A stretch of 64,000 nt of DNA from Saprospiraceae bacterium (GTDB lineage Bacteria > Bacteroidota > Bacteroidia > Chitinophagales > Saprospiraceae). The DNA is taken from contig JABSSL010000087.1 of the NCBI GenBank assembly GCA_013214355.1, positions 26,815 to 90,814 of the forward strand, read 5' to 3'. The notes beneath the pieces are model-generated. The model worked only from the letters and a program-made list of their open reading frames with translations. It was not told the origin of the DNA and did no database searches. Within the stretch, counting starts at the first letter, position 1. Each line of letters starts with the position of its first letter. The position numbers and the translations under genes were made by a program. This document shows, piece after piece, positions 28,212-36,790 of the stretch.

Positions 28212-28751
28212 ATGAAAAGTAAATTGCTATTTCTCTTCTTATGCTGGGCCGCCTTTGCACAAGCACAAACATTTACGCTGAGCAGTGAAACCCTCGGTGG
28301 ACAATTCACCCAACAAGGTGTATTCCAAGGATTTGGATGTACTGGGAATAATGAATCTCCACATTTGAGTTGGGATAATGCGCCGGCCGGCACTCAAAGT
28401 TTTGCCATTACCATGTACGATCCAGATGCACCTACTGGAAGTGGCTGGTGGCATTGGGTCGTATTCAATATTCCAGCTTCCACCTCCTCAATTGCAGCCA
28501 ATGCTAGTGCAGATACCCAAAACAAGCTTTGGAAGGAAGCGGTTCAAGGGGGTACGGACTACGGAACTACTGGCTATGGCGGTCCTTGCCCACCGGAAGG
28601 CCACGGCGACCATCAATACATCCTTACGGTGTATGCACTGAAAGTAGACCAACTGGACCTGGATGCTACGGCCAGTCCAGCGCTAGTGGGCTATTACCTG
28701 AATGCCAACAGTTTGGCAAAAGCATCTCTGGTAAGTTATTTCAAAAGGTAA
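28212..28751 (+). CDS. YbhB/YbcL family PEBP-like (Raf kinase inhibitor-like) protein, secreted
   Basis: A signal peptide (MKSKLLFLFLCWAAFAQAQ) precedes a phosphatidylethanolamine-binding-like domain. Visible family motifs are CTGNNESPHLSWDNAP, the DPDAPTGSGWWHWVVFNIP anion-pocket segment and the GYGGPCPPEGHGDHQY segment near the end. Function in bacteria is unknown; a small anion or ligand is bound in the homologues. A near -7 element CAATTTTG lies at 28190-28197. It is a single gene. Confidence 0.92.
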   Translation: MKSKLLFLFLCWAAFAQAQTFTLSSETLGGQFTQQGVFQGFGCTGNNESPHLSWDNAPAGTQSFAITMYDPDAPTGSGWWHWVVFNIPASTSSIAANASADTQNKLWKEAVQGGTDYGTTGYGGPCPPEGHGDHQYILTVYALKVDQLDLDATASPALVGYYLNANSLAKASLVSYFKR

Positions 28752-28947
28752 GCCAGGTTCTCATTCCTCTACCTCTCCTCTGTGGTCAAGTATTCTCCTA
28801 ATAAACTCATTCCTTAGTGCAGCACAGGGAAAATACTTGGCCATTATTTATCAAGTCCGCTCGATGAGCTAGATCTCTACTTGGCCAAACTCCCTGAAAA
28901 GTCTATATTCCGATCCATTTCTTAAGACTTGCAAATCGCACTTGTTT

Positions 28948-30369
28948 ATGGATTCCAGTACTTTTCGACAATATGCCCACCAGTTCGTGGATTGGATGGC
29001 TGATTATATGGACGGTGTAGAGCAGTATCCTGTTAAATCCCAGGTACAACCAGGGGAAATATATCAGCAAATTCCTACAGCAATGCCAAACAGCGGAGAA
29101 TCGATGGACACGATCTTCCAGGACTTTCAAGACAAGATCCTTCCCGGCATGACGCACTGGCAAAGTCCCAACTACTATGCCTATTTTCCCGCCAATGTGA
29201 GTCCACCTTCCATCTTGGCTGAAATGCTAATGTCCACCATGGGCGCTCAATGCATGAAATGGGAAACCTCCCCTTCTGCGGCTGAACTAGAGGAAAGGGT
29301 GATGGAATGGCTACGAGACGCTATGGGGATACCCAAGGATTGGGAGGGTGTGATCCAGGATACGGCTTCCACAGCAACCTTGGCTGCTTTACTTTGTGCT
29401 AGGGAGCGGCATTCACAATATCAAGTAAATGAGAAGGGTTTTACAGGCTTTACCAACTATCGAGTCTATTGCTCCAAGGAAACGCATTCTTCGATCGAAA
29501 AGGGCGTAAAAATTGCTGGCTTTGGTAAAGAAAATTTAGTCAAAATTGAGGTGGACGAGCACATGGCGATGCAGCCGGATCTGCTGGCGCAAGCCATTGA
29601 GGCGGATATCGCGGCTGGTCTACAGCCACTTTGCATCGTCGTAGCTACGGGAACGACTGGAACTACCGCTATTGATCCACTAGACGCCATCGGGGACATC
29701 GCTCAAAAACATAACATCTGGCTACATGTGGATGCGGCCTATGCAGGTTCCGCTCTCCTACTACCCGAATTCCAGTGGATGATTAAAGGGATCGAAAAAG
29801 CAGATAGCTTTGTCTTTAACCCACATAAATGGATGCTAACCAACTTCGATTGTACGGCCTACTTTGTAAAGGATAGTCATGCCTTGGTGAATACCTTTGC
29901 CATCTTGCCGGAATATCTCAAAACTCGTACCGATGGACAGGTCAATAACTATTGTGACTGGGGTATTCCGTTGGGGCGGCGTTTCCGAGCCTTGAAGCTA
30001 TGGTTTGTCTTGCGCTATTATGGTTTAGAGGGTATTCAGGAAAAGTTGAGAGGCCACATGCGTATGACCAGTTGGCTGGAAGAACAAATCAATACTGCTT
30101 CCGATTTTCACATGCTAGTGCCTAGAAATCTCAACCTAGTTTGCTTCCACTATAAACCGGAAGGCCTAACAAACCTAGATACAATCAATCAGTTAAACGA
30201 AAAGCTGCTCCATCAGCTGAATGATACCGGAAAAATCTTCCTAACGCATACCAAGATTCGAGGACAGTACACCTTGCGGATCGTAATTGGGCAGACTACG
30301 GTAGAACAGCGACATGTAGAGGCGGCCTGGGCCTTCATTCAAGAAAAAGCTAGGGCACTACCGGCATAA
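28948..30369 (+). CDS. PLP-dependent amino-acid decarboxylase (aromatic-L-amino-acid type)
   Basis: This 473-residue protein belongs to group II PLP decarboxylases. The cofactor-binding lysine is K294 in FVFNPHKWMLTNFDC and the aspartate holding the pyridine ring is D262 in HVDAAYAGS. The N-terminus FRQYAHQFVDWMADYM and the segment SPNYYAYFPANVS with WETSPSAAELE match the eukaryote-like aromatic amino-acid decarboxylases (DOPA/tryptophan/phenylalanine). ATG 28948 is preferred to the TTG two codons upstream. A VOC protein gene follows after 10 bases, so the two probably share a transcript. The exact amino acid cannot be told from sequence. Confidence 0.93.
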   Translation: MDSSTFRQYAHQFVDWMADYMDGVEQYPVKSQVQPGEIYQQIPTAMPNSGESMDTIFQDFQDKILPGMTHWQSPNYYAYFPANVSPPSILAEMLMSTMGAQCMKWETSPSAAELEERVMEWLRDAMGIPKDWEGVIQDTASTATLAALLCARERHSQYQVNEKGFTGFTNYRVYCSKETHSSIEKGVKIAGFGKENLVKIEVDEHMAMQPDLLAQAIEADIAAGLQPLCIVVATGTTGTTAIDPLDAIGDIAQKHNIWLHVDAAYAGSALLLPEFQWMIKGIEKADSFVFNPHKWMLTNFDCTAYFVKDSHALVNTFAILPEYLKTRTDGQVNNYCDWGIPLGRRFRALKLWFVLRYYGLEGIQEKLRGHMRMTSWLEEQINTASDFHMLVPRNLNLVCFHYKPEGLTNLDTINQLNEKLLHQLNDTGKIFLTHTKIRGQYTLRIVIGQTTVEQRHVEAAWAFIQEKARALPA

Positions 30370-30379
30370 TTACCATACT

Positions 30380-30772
30380 ATGTATCAGAGAATTGCAAGT
30401 GTAATGGTATTGGTTAAGGACTATGACGAAGCCATCCAGTTTTATACCCAAAGTTTGGGTTTCGAGCTGGTTGCCGATGAAACGATTAGTGCTGAGCAAA
30501 GATGGGTGCAGGTTCGTCCCACAGGGGCTAAAGAATGTGGGATTGTGTTTGTCAAAGCCCAAAACGAGCAGGAAAAGGCTACCATCGGAAAACAAGGTGC
30601 GGGTCAGGTCTTGATGATCCTACAGACCGATAATTTCACCAGAGATTATGAGGATATGAAACAGAAGGGGGTAGTGTTTATAGAACAGCCCAGAAGTGAA
30701 GTGTATGGGAAAGTAGTGATCTTCAAAGATCTGTATGGAAACTTATTTGACCTACTTCAACCAAGTCTATAA
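30380..30772 (+). CDS. VOC (glyoxalase/bleomycin-resistance) family protein
   Basis: The 130-residue protein is a single VOC unit pair: IASVMVLVKDYDEAIQFYTQSLGFEL opens the first beta-alpha-beta-beta-beta module and a second ends with VVIFKDLYGNLFDLLQP. Such proteins are small metal-dependent lyases, isomerases or dioxygenases, or resistance proteins. The metal residues look like those of the YaeR/PhnB group, with Glu in place of the usual final residue not certain. It follows the decarboxylase gene closely and may handle its product. Confidence 0.88.
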   Translation: MYQRIASVMVLVKDYDEAIQFYTQSLGFELVADETISAEQRWVQVRPTGAKECGIVFVKAQNEQEKATIGKQGAGQVLMILQTDNFTRDYEDMKQKGVVFIEQPRSEVYGKVVIFKDLYGNLFDLLQPSL

Positions 30773-30777
30773 ATGCC

Positions 30778-30804
30778 AAAAGGGCCGGAGAAAATCCCCA
30801 GCCC
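30778..30804 (-). terminator. Terminator-like hairpin between converging genes
   Basis: On the minus strand GGGCTGGGG-ATTTT-CTCCGGCCC forms a 9-bp stem with two G-U pairs, followed by TTTT. It lies 165 bp past the lipoprotein gene ending at 30969 and 6 bp past the stop of the VOC gene, so it could stop either transcript. Confidence 0.5.
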
Positions 30805-30968
30805 TGCACGTATTTGGTTAGCTTATACGTAATTCATGTGGAGGAGTCATACTCCAATACCTAAAACCCTATTGTCTCTTGTGTAATACTTGCTAGCAGC
30901 CTAAAAAGGATCAGTGCACGCGGATGAATTAGTTTCTTTCGGCTGAGCAAGCACTATATTCGATTCGC

Positions 30969-31817
30969 TTAAAGTGAAGCAGAATTTTTGTTAAGGATCG
31001 GCCACACTCCTGGCTGAGGTACACTTACGCCCTTGTTCACCCCTCTCTGACCTGCGTCGCCACCGTAGTAGTACAATGGCCAACCTTTGTAAGTCAATTG
31101 CTTCTTACCATGAACGTCGATGATGGAGAATTCTCCTTGCGATAGAATCGATGGGATTTCTTTTACCTCATCTACCACATATACGGGCCATACTGGGTCA
31201 TTCCCAAAATCAGCATCTGTATAGTTGTTCTGATTTCTGGTGTCAGCTACAAAACCATAGAGCGTACGTCCTTCTGCATCGGTGAGGTATGGCGTCATAG
31301 CTGTCCCTTCTGTATAATCCTCTTTATAAGACTTACCATCTGCACCGATCAGCTGCGCCAAACCGTACATCACAGTATAATTTTGCTTCGCAACAAACCA
31401 CTTGTTACCGGCTCCTTCTCCCTTAGCCTCTCCTTGAGCTTGGTCAGGGGTATAGTAGTATAAAGGCCAACCATCAAAAGTCGTCTGCTTGCTTCCGTCT
31501 GCTCGAGTAATCACGCCGAATCGATCAGATTCTACGCCAGCTCCATAAGATGGATTGGCTACGTAGAAAACAGGCCAGTTCGCTAGGCAACCACCAGTAC
31601 AAGCTGACTCTCCCGTTACATCTTCGCTAAAGAAGTAAAGCGTAAGACCTGTCTCATCCGCTAGGATACTACCTAAAGTAGCATGTTGTACCAATTGGAT
31701 ATCTGGATTGGCCGTGATGGGGTTGTCATCATCATCTTGGCTACAAGAAACAAAACCTAAACATAGAGCTAGTGTAAAGACCATCAAACTGAATTTCTTC
31801 GCTATCATTGTTTTCAT
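30969..31817 (-). CDS. Lipoprotein with secreted repeats (PF03640-type)
   Basis: The ATG at 31817 (MKTMIAKKFSLMVF) gives a lipoprotein signal with lipobox LGFVSC; the longer frame adds ten residues only. The mature part has two copies of the secreted repeat of unknown function: TLYFFSEDVTGESACTGGC with LANWPVF, GWPLYYYTPDQAQG, and later TLYGFVADTRNQNN with GWPLYYYGGDAGQRG. Homologues are surface proteins of unknown role, some linked to stress or to electron transfer. A conserved CxGxC pair is present in the first copy. It is a single gene. Confidence 0.88.
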   Translation of the reverse strand: MKTMIAKKFSLMVFTLALCLGFVSCSQDDDDNPITANPDIQLVQHATLGSILADETGLTLYFFSEDVTGESACTGGCLANWPVFYVANPSYGAGVESDRFGVITRADGSKQTTFDGWPLYYYTPDQAQGEAKGEGAGNKWFVAKQNYTVMYGLAQLIGADGKSYKEDYTEGTAMTPYLTDAEGRTLYGFVADTRNQNNYTDADFGNDPVWPVYVVDEVKEIPSILSQGEFSIIDVHGKKQLTYKGWPLYYYGGDAGQRGVNKGVSVPQPGVWPILNKNSASL

Positions 31818-31955
31818 TTTTTGGTTAAAAATCATGACACAAATCACGGCCTATCGGCGGTCATTTTCAACCAAAAACCTCCCAACGGGAAGAAAACAGA
31901 GCTGAAGGAGAAGAATCAGCGGGCGACCCTGGAAATGTCCAATCTTGTCATTTAC

Positions 31956-34559
31956 TTACTCATTTCGCAGACTCTCCACCGGATTTACACGAGTGGCTTG
32001 GGTCATCTGTAGAAGCACCGTTAGCCACGCAATGAGTAGTGCCAGAAGGCCTGCCCCCAAGAAGAAATACCAATGGAGATCAATGCTAAAAGCAAAGGTA
32101 TTGAGCCAGTTTCTCAATAGATAATAGCTGATCGGCAAGCCAATTAGGATAGCGATTCCCACCATCCTGGTGAAGTCCAGAGATAGTAGTCGAATCAGCT
32201 GTATATAACTTGCGCCTAGCACCTTTCGGATGCCAATCTCCTTCTGCCGCTGAGCAGCGGAGAACATGGCTAAGCCAAAAAGTCCCAAACAAGAAATCAA
32301 AATAGCTAGACCGGCGAAGTATCGTGATAAGGTGGATACGCGATTTTCGGCAGCATACAAAGCTGCATACTCATCATCTATGAAGTTATAGTCTAAAACG
32401 AAGCCAGGGTTAGCCTCCTGGTATAGGTTTCTGATGGCGGCGATTGTGGATTTGGTTCTTTGTCCATCCACCCTAACGGTAAGGTATCGACCTCGATCTC
32501 CCAGATACATGATCAATGGATCCACTTCTTCGTGCAGAGATTCATAATGGAAGTCTTTCACCACCCCTATAATTTCTGGAGTTCCTCCCCACATGTCTAA
32601 TCGCATACCTACCGGATCTTCCAAGCCCATATGTCTGATGGCTGCCTCGTTAAAGATGATGGCCGTCGTGTCCGATCCAAAGGCTCGAGAAAAGGTCCGC
32701 CCGTCCGCCATTTCCATGTCTAGTAACTCTATCGCATCATAATCAACTTGGATAATCTCAAAGGCGGTACGATCCTCCGGATCTTTCCCTGGCCATTCTA
32801 CACTATTGGTACGCCAATCACTATTCGTCATGGTGTTATCGATGCTAGCAGCCCCTTGTACCCCTGGAATCCTTCTTAATTCCGATAGAAAGGTCTGGGC
32901 AGCCTCTGGCGTTTCCATCTTGCCCTCCTTCTCTATGATTAGTACATTATCTCGGTCGTACCCCAAGTGCTTATTCTGTGTAAACTGGATCTGCTGATAG
33001 ACGACCCAAACAGATACAATCAAAATCACGGATAAGGCGAACTGCACCACAACCAGCCCTTTTCTAACCAATACCTCTCCCCAAGACGACTTGAGTGTCC
33101 CCTTGATGATCAAAATGGGCTTCAAACTAGAGAGGTATAAAGCCGGATAGCTGCCTGCCAATAAACCTGTTCCTAGAATAGTAAATACCAAAAAACCGAT
33201 GGTATAAGGATCAAGGGAAATCCACAGCTCCTTATTGGTGATCAGATTGAAAGTAGGCAGTGCTGCTATGACAATCCCCAAGGCTACGATACAAGAGAGG
33301 AAAGCTAAAAGTGTTGATTCGCTGATGTATTGTGAAATCAAGCTAGCTCGAGTAGCTCCCATCGACTTTTTCACACCTATTTCTTTTAGTCTGCGGGTGG
33401 CGCGGGCAGTTGAAAGATTCATAAAATTGATGCAGGCGATCATCAAGATGAATAAAGCAATCAAAGAAAATAGGCGGACATATTCAATCCTCCCTCCAGA
33501 CTGCACGCCGTTCTCAAATCCGCCATATAAATAATTATCGGAAAACTTTCTAACGAACAACTGCCGGTGGCTATCTTCCCCCTCCGTCATTCTCTCCACA
33601 TATCCAGCAATTTTCTCATTGAATTGATCAATGTCAGTTCCTTCATTCAATAGGACAAAGGCCTGAGGATGGCTGTTTCGCCACTCATTCACCCAGGTAT
33701 TTTCACGGCTCCACGACTCAAAAGGAAGTACATAATCGAATCGTAGAGAAGATGAGGCTGGTGTGTCCTTGAAAACACCCGCTACGGTCAGCGCAGTCTC
33801 ATGAGCCAACTCCAGGGATTTTCCTGTAGCTACATCTGCTCGCTCAAAAAGTCGTTTTGCTAAACTTTCGGACAGTACGATAGAATTGGGATCTGCCAAA
33901 ACCTGATCAGCACTTCCTGCTAATAATTCAAAAGAAAAAAGGCGAAACAAATCCTCAGTAGCATATAATCCCTTCGCCTTGAGATTTACATCTCCAACGC
34001 TCAAGGTATTGGGATTGATAGACTTGGTTCGAGCGGTAACTCCAATCGATACTTCTGGCATTTCCTCCGCCAAAGTAGCCGCAACCGGGCCAGCCGTATT
34101 GGTTGAAGTACCAATGCTATTAGGTCCCTTAATATGTTCCATCACCTGATATAGTTGCTTATCATGCGTATGAAACTTATCCATTGATAGCTCATCCTTG
34201 ATCCAGAGCGTAATTAGGAGGAAGCATGCCAATCCTGTCGACAACCCAATTAAATTGATAAGGAAGGAGCTTTTCTGACGCCAATAGGAGCGCAGAGAGA
34301 TGGTTAGATTATGTTTAAACATGTCGAGGTGAATATGATGTGTCGGTGATAATAATTTCTTGACTAAGTTGGGGCGAAAAAGGCGTATAACCTCTAAAGT
34401 ATATAGCCAGCGAGCACGTCTTCCAGAGTGCTCCTCCAGGAGTTCAAAATAAACCTCTTCCAAATCTCCCTCTATCTCTTCTAGATATTGATCTCGGATA
34501 AAAAATCGCAAAAGGGCGAGGGGCCATCGTGGTGGACTAGCGTGTTCAGGTGTCTGCAT
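31956..34559 (-). CDS. FtsX/MacB-type ABC transporter permease with prefix domain
   Basis: The 867-residue protein begins with a permease prefix domain (RDQYLEEIEGDLEEVYFELL), followed by a MacB-like arrangement: TM1 near residue 100, a large periplasmic domain, three TMs (about 370-500), a second periplasmic domain and three last TMs with IGIRKVLGAS at the cytoplasmic loop. Such permeases couple ATP use in the cytoplasm to mechanical work in the periplasm. No ATPase gene is adjacent. It starts one base after the stop of the PadR gene, so the two are one operon and PadR very likely regulates it. Confidence 0.93.
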   Translation of the reverse strand: MQTPEHASPPRWPLALLRFFIRDQYLEEIEGDLEEVYFELLEEHSGRRARWLYTLEVIRLFRPNLVKKLLSPTHHIHLDMFKHNLTISLRSYWRQKSSFLINLIGLSTGLACFLLITLWIKDELSMDKFHTHDKQLYQVMEHIKGPNSIGTSTNTAGPVAATLAEEMPEVSIGVTARTKSINPNTLSVGDVNLKAKGLYATEDLFRLFSFELLAGSADQVLADPNSIVLSESLAKRLFERADVATGKSLELAHETALTVAGVFKDTPASSSLRFDYVLPFESWSRENTWVNEWRNSHPQAFVLLNEGTDIDQFNEKIAGYVERMTEGEDSHRQLFVRKFSDNYLYGGFENGVQSGGRIEYVRLFSLIALFILMIACINFMNLSTARATRRLKEIGVKKSMGATRASLISQYISESTLLAFLSCIVALGIVIAALPTFNLITNKELWISLDPYTIGFLVFTILGTGLLAGSYPALYLSSLKPILIIKGTLKSSWGEVLVRKGLVVVQFALSVILIVSVWVVYQQIQFTQNKHLGYDRDNVLIIEKEGKMETPEAAQTFLSELRRIPGVQGAASIDNTMTNSDWRTNSVEWPGKDPEDRTAFEIIQVDYDAIELLDMEMADGRTFSRAFGSDTTAIIFNEAAIRHMGLEDPVGMRLDMWGGTPEIIGVVKDFHYESLHEEVDPLIMYLGDRGRYLTVRVDGQRTKSTIAAIRNLYQEANPGFVLDYNFIDDEYAALYAAENRVSTLSRYFAGLAILISCLGLFGLAMFSAAQRQKEIGIRKVLGASYIQLIRLLSLDFTRMVGIAILIGLPISYYLLRNWLNTFAFSIDLHWYFFLGAGLLALLIAWLTVLLQMTQATRVNPVESLRNE

Positions 34560-34560
34560 C

Positions 34561-34893
34561 TTAGCTGAAGTCTACTTGGAAAGGAGGCATGGCATTCCAC
34601 AAACCAGACCGAATTTCTTTCATTTGTACTAGCACCGCCTGGCCAGTGGGCGTGGCGCTATAGATCTTTTTGCGCTTCCCTCCCCTCTTGGCTGTAGCCT
34701 CTCCAAATTCGGAGCTTAGGTAACCCTTATCTTCCATGCGCTTCAGGGCAGATTGCACGGAGCCCACACTTACCGAGGTATTCAAGCGCTCCTGTAATTC
34801 CTTGCGAATAGCGACACCATAAGCTTCCTTTTGTAGTACAATCACTGTCATGAGGACGAGCTCCTCAAATTCTCCGATCTTAGTAACTTTCAT
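34561..34893 (-). CDS. PadR family transcriptional regulator
   Basis: Starting at the ATG at 34893 (MKVTKIGEFEELVL), the 110-residue protein has a winged helix with AYGVAIRKELQERLN, VSVGSVQSALKRMEDKGYL and KIYSATPTGQAVL, typical of PadR regulators. The start further upstream would place the operator inside the gene. The stop lies one base before the permease start. Two direct repeats upstream (34897-34953) are its likely binding sites, so it would repress its own operon. Confidence 0.92.
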   Translation of the reverse strand: MKVTKIGEFEELVLMTVIVLQKEAYGVAIRKELQERLNTSVSVGSVQSALKRMEDKGYLSSEFGEATAKRGGKRKKIYSATPTGQAVLVQMKEIRSGLWNAMPPFQVDFS

Positions 34894-34896
34894 GCT

Positions 34897-34953
34897 ATTA
34901 AATTCGTAATTGCAGTAAATATACAACAATTCGATTTAATTCGCAATTGCAGT
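34897..34953 (-). promoter_or_regulatory. PadR operon promoter with two direct-repeat operators
   Basis: Read on the minus strand, two 20-bp copies ACTGCAATTGCGAATTAAAT (34953-34934) and ACTGCAATTACGAATTTAAT (34916-34897) differ at three bases, 37 bp apart, each holding AATT-N3-AATT. Between them lies TATATTTA (34921-34914), one base off the Bacteroidota -7 TAnnTTTG, with a TTG 20 bases before it inside the upstream copy. One copy thus covers the -33 region and the other the start of transcription. Confidence 0.65.
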
Positions 34954-34959
34954 TTTAAT

Positions 34960-35008
34960 AAAAGACAACACTTCCAAATTCTTCGAGACTTCGGAAGTGT
35001 TGTCTTTT
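34960..35008. repeat. Palindromic element (family core CTTCCGAAGTCTT), acts as terminator
   Basis: Arms AAAAGACAACACTTCC (34960-34975) and GGAAGTGTTGTCTTTT (34993-35008) are perfect. The minus strand contains ACTTCCGAAGTCT, the core of the repeat family at 36699, 44636 and 63862. The A/T runs and its place at the stop of the esterase-ThuA gene make it a good terminator. Confidence 0.75.
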
Positions 35009-36776
35009 ACTTCAAAAAGCCCTCCATCCAGAGGACAGTATTCTTCAAGATCTGTAGCGGATGCGTCTGAAAAAAGATGGGATAAGTCTCATGACCAGGA
35101 CGGAAATAAAATACCTTCCCCTCCCCTACCTGCCAAAGGGCACCACTTCTAAACCACTCACCAGTAGGCCATCTTTCTTCAAAAATGACTTCATCGGGTT
35201 CAGGGATGTGGAAGGGTTCGTCGTACATCTCAGTAGCAGGAATGGCGAAGCGATGTGGAATCCCAGTAGCAATTGGATGGGTAGGTTGTGTGGTAAGTAC
35301 AGTACTCGGTTTACCATCATTTCGATAAAAGGGGAAAATACAAGTAGGAAGGTCCACTGATACCTTGACGGTACCATCAGGATATTTTCGTTCGTAGATA
35401 CTAGGCTTGAGTTGCTCTCCTAGCTTTGGCACGCGGAAACGAAGACTATCCGGAATGGTGTTGTATACAATATCAAATTCCCCTGGTAAAGAATCGTATT
35501 GAGCCTGCACGCGCTGTTGGAGCGCGGCATTCATCGCTGCCATAAACGGATTGGCCCAATGTGCAGAGTGCAGAAAGATCATATGCATCTTACCTTGCTT
35601 CACTCGTTCGATGAGCCGTTCTGAGGTTTGCCAGGATATTTCAGTATGTCGCACATGGCCCCACCAAATCATCACTTCGCAATTCTCCAGTATTTCTTCA
35701 CTCAAGCCCTGCTCCGCGTCATCAATCGAGACAGACCGTACTGAAATATGGGGGTTTTGCCCTAAAGCCTCCGCAATCTGATTGCCTAAGAAGTTAGGGT
35801 ACGCCTCCTTTTGCTTCGGCTGACGTTCATCCCAAACGACTACCCGAATTTTTGGTGTAATCGTTGGCGGGCCTTGCAAATAGCCAAGAGAAGTCAGGAA
35901 GAGATCCGCTTCATGGACAGTAGCGCGGTAGTACTGCTGGCTGCGAAAGTTAAAAAAGCCATGGGGTTGACCCTCATAGAGAAAAGTTTCACAGCGCGAC
36001 CCGACGGCTTCCATCGCCCTATCATAAGCCTCGATGGTCGGCACGTCAACCAATCGATCTTTCGTCCCAAAGAAAACGATGGTTGGTGGAGCACCAGCCT
36101 TGATATTGTGCTTGGGAGAGAATTCAGGATATCGATCCTTAATGCGATTGTGCCCATACTGACCCGGGCCATTATCATATACCGGATTGAATAGCACCAA
36201 AGCATTAGATCGCGCCGATATGTTTAAGTCTTCCCCCTCTTCATCCATCCCTGGCACATTCCCCGTAGCCGCCGCCAGATGCCCACCTGCAGACCCACCT
36301 GCCGCAATGATTTGATCAGGGTCTAGGCCCAGTTCTTGATGATGCTTCCGCAAAAAACGAACAGCAGATTTTGCGTCTTTCAAGGATTCGAATGGCGTGG
36401 TATTGTGCCGCGAGGCCACTCGGTAATCTGCCAGCGCAGCAATGATTCCTCGGGAGGCAAAGTACTTGGCATGCGGACGGAACTGCTCGATCGTACCTCC
36501 ATTCCACCCCCCGCCAAAAAAGAAGACCATGATCGGTAGTGGCTTGGAGAGTTCTCCGGCAGGATAGTGCAGATCCATAGCTAGCTCCACGGTGTCAATT
36601 TGCTTATAGACTGTCGTGATCACTTTCCCTGCTTCTTGGGCAGAGAGTGTCAAGTTCAGGCAAAGCAAGAGGGTGAGTATTAGAAGTCGCTTGGAAATCT
36701 TGAACACCTCCGAAGTCTTTAAGACTTCGGAGGTGTTCAAGAAGGATTCAAGGCTAGGCATTGGATTCGAATTCAT
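35007..36776 (-). CDS. Alpha/beta-hydrolase (esterase) fused to ThuA-like domain
   Basis: A signal sequence (LLILTLLLCLNLTLSAQ, about residues 30-46) precedes an esterase/lipase domain (about 55-300) with GGG oxyanion loop FFFGGGWNGG, nucleophile GGSAGGH, acid GTKDRLVDV and histidine GQPHGFFNF. Residues about 310-589 are a ThuA domain (IRVVVWDERQPKQKEAYPNF, EVMIWWGHVRHTEI, FRPGHETYP). ThuA domains are linked to sugar breakdown. The 29 residues before the signal are unusual: they include NTSEVLKTSEVFK, encoded by a palindromic repeat. Upstream genes encode DUF1501 and DUF1553 proteins, forming one operon with a 14-base gap. Confidence 0.9.
   Translation of the reverse strand: MNSNPMPSLESFLNTSEVLKTSEVFKISKRLLILTLLLCLNLTLSAQEAGKVITTVYKQIDTVELAMDLHYPAGELSKPLPIMVFFFGGGWNGGTIEQFRPHAKYFASRGIIAALADYRVASRHNTTPFESLKDAKSAVRFLRKHHQELGLDPDQIIAAGGSAGGHLAAATGNVPGMDEEGEDLNISARSNALVLFNPVYDNGPGQYGHNRIKDRYPEFSPKHNIKAGAPPTIVFFGTKDRLVDVPTIEAYDRAMEAVGSRCETFLYEGQPHGFFNFRSQQYYRATVHEADLFLTSLGYLQGPPTITPKIRVVVWDERQPKQKEAYPNFLGNQIAEALGQNPHISVRSVSIDDAEQGLSEEILENCEVMIWWGHVRHTEISWQTSERLIERVKQGKMHMIFLHSAHWANPFMAAMNAALQQRVQAQYDSLPGEFDIVYNTIPDSLRFRVPKLGEQLKPSIYERKYPDGTVKVSVDLPTCIFPFYRNDGKPSTVLTTQPTHPIATGIPHRFAIPATEMYDEPFHIPEPDEVIFEERWPTGEWFRSGALWQVGEGKVFYFRPGHETYPIFFQTHPLQILKNTVLWMEGFLK
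36699..36741. repeat. Palindromic element inside the start of the esterase-ThuA gene
   Basis: Perfect 21-bp arms CTTGAACACCTCCGAAGTCTT (36699-36719; core only partly quoted elsewhere) and its complement (36721-36741) meet around one base. It is in frame and encodes about 14 residues before the signal peptide. The core is that of the repeats at 34960, 44636 and 63862. Confidence 0.8.
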
Positions 36777-36790
36777 TAGTTGATCTTAGT

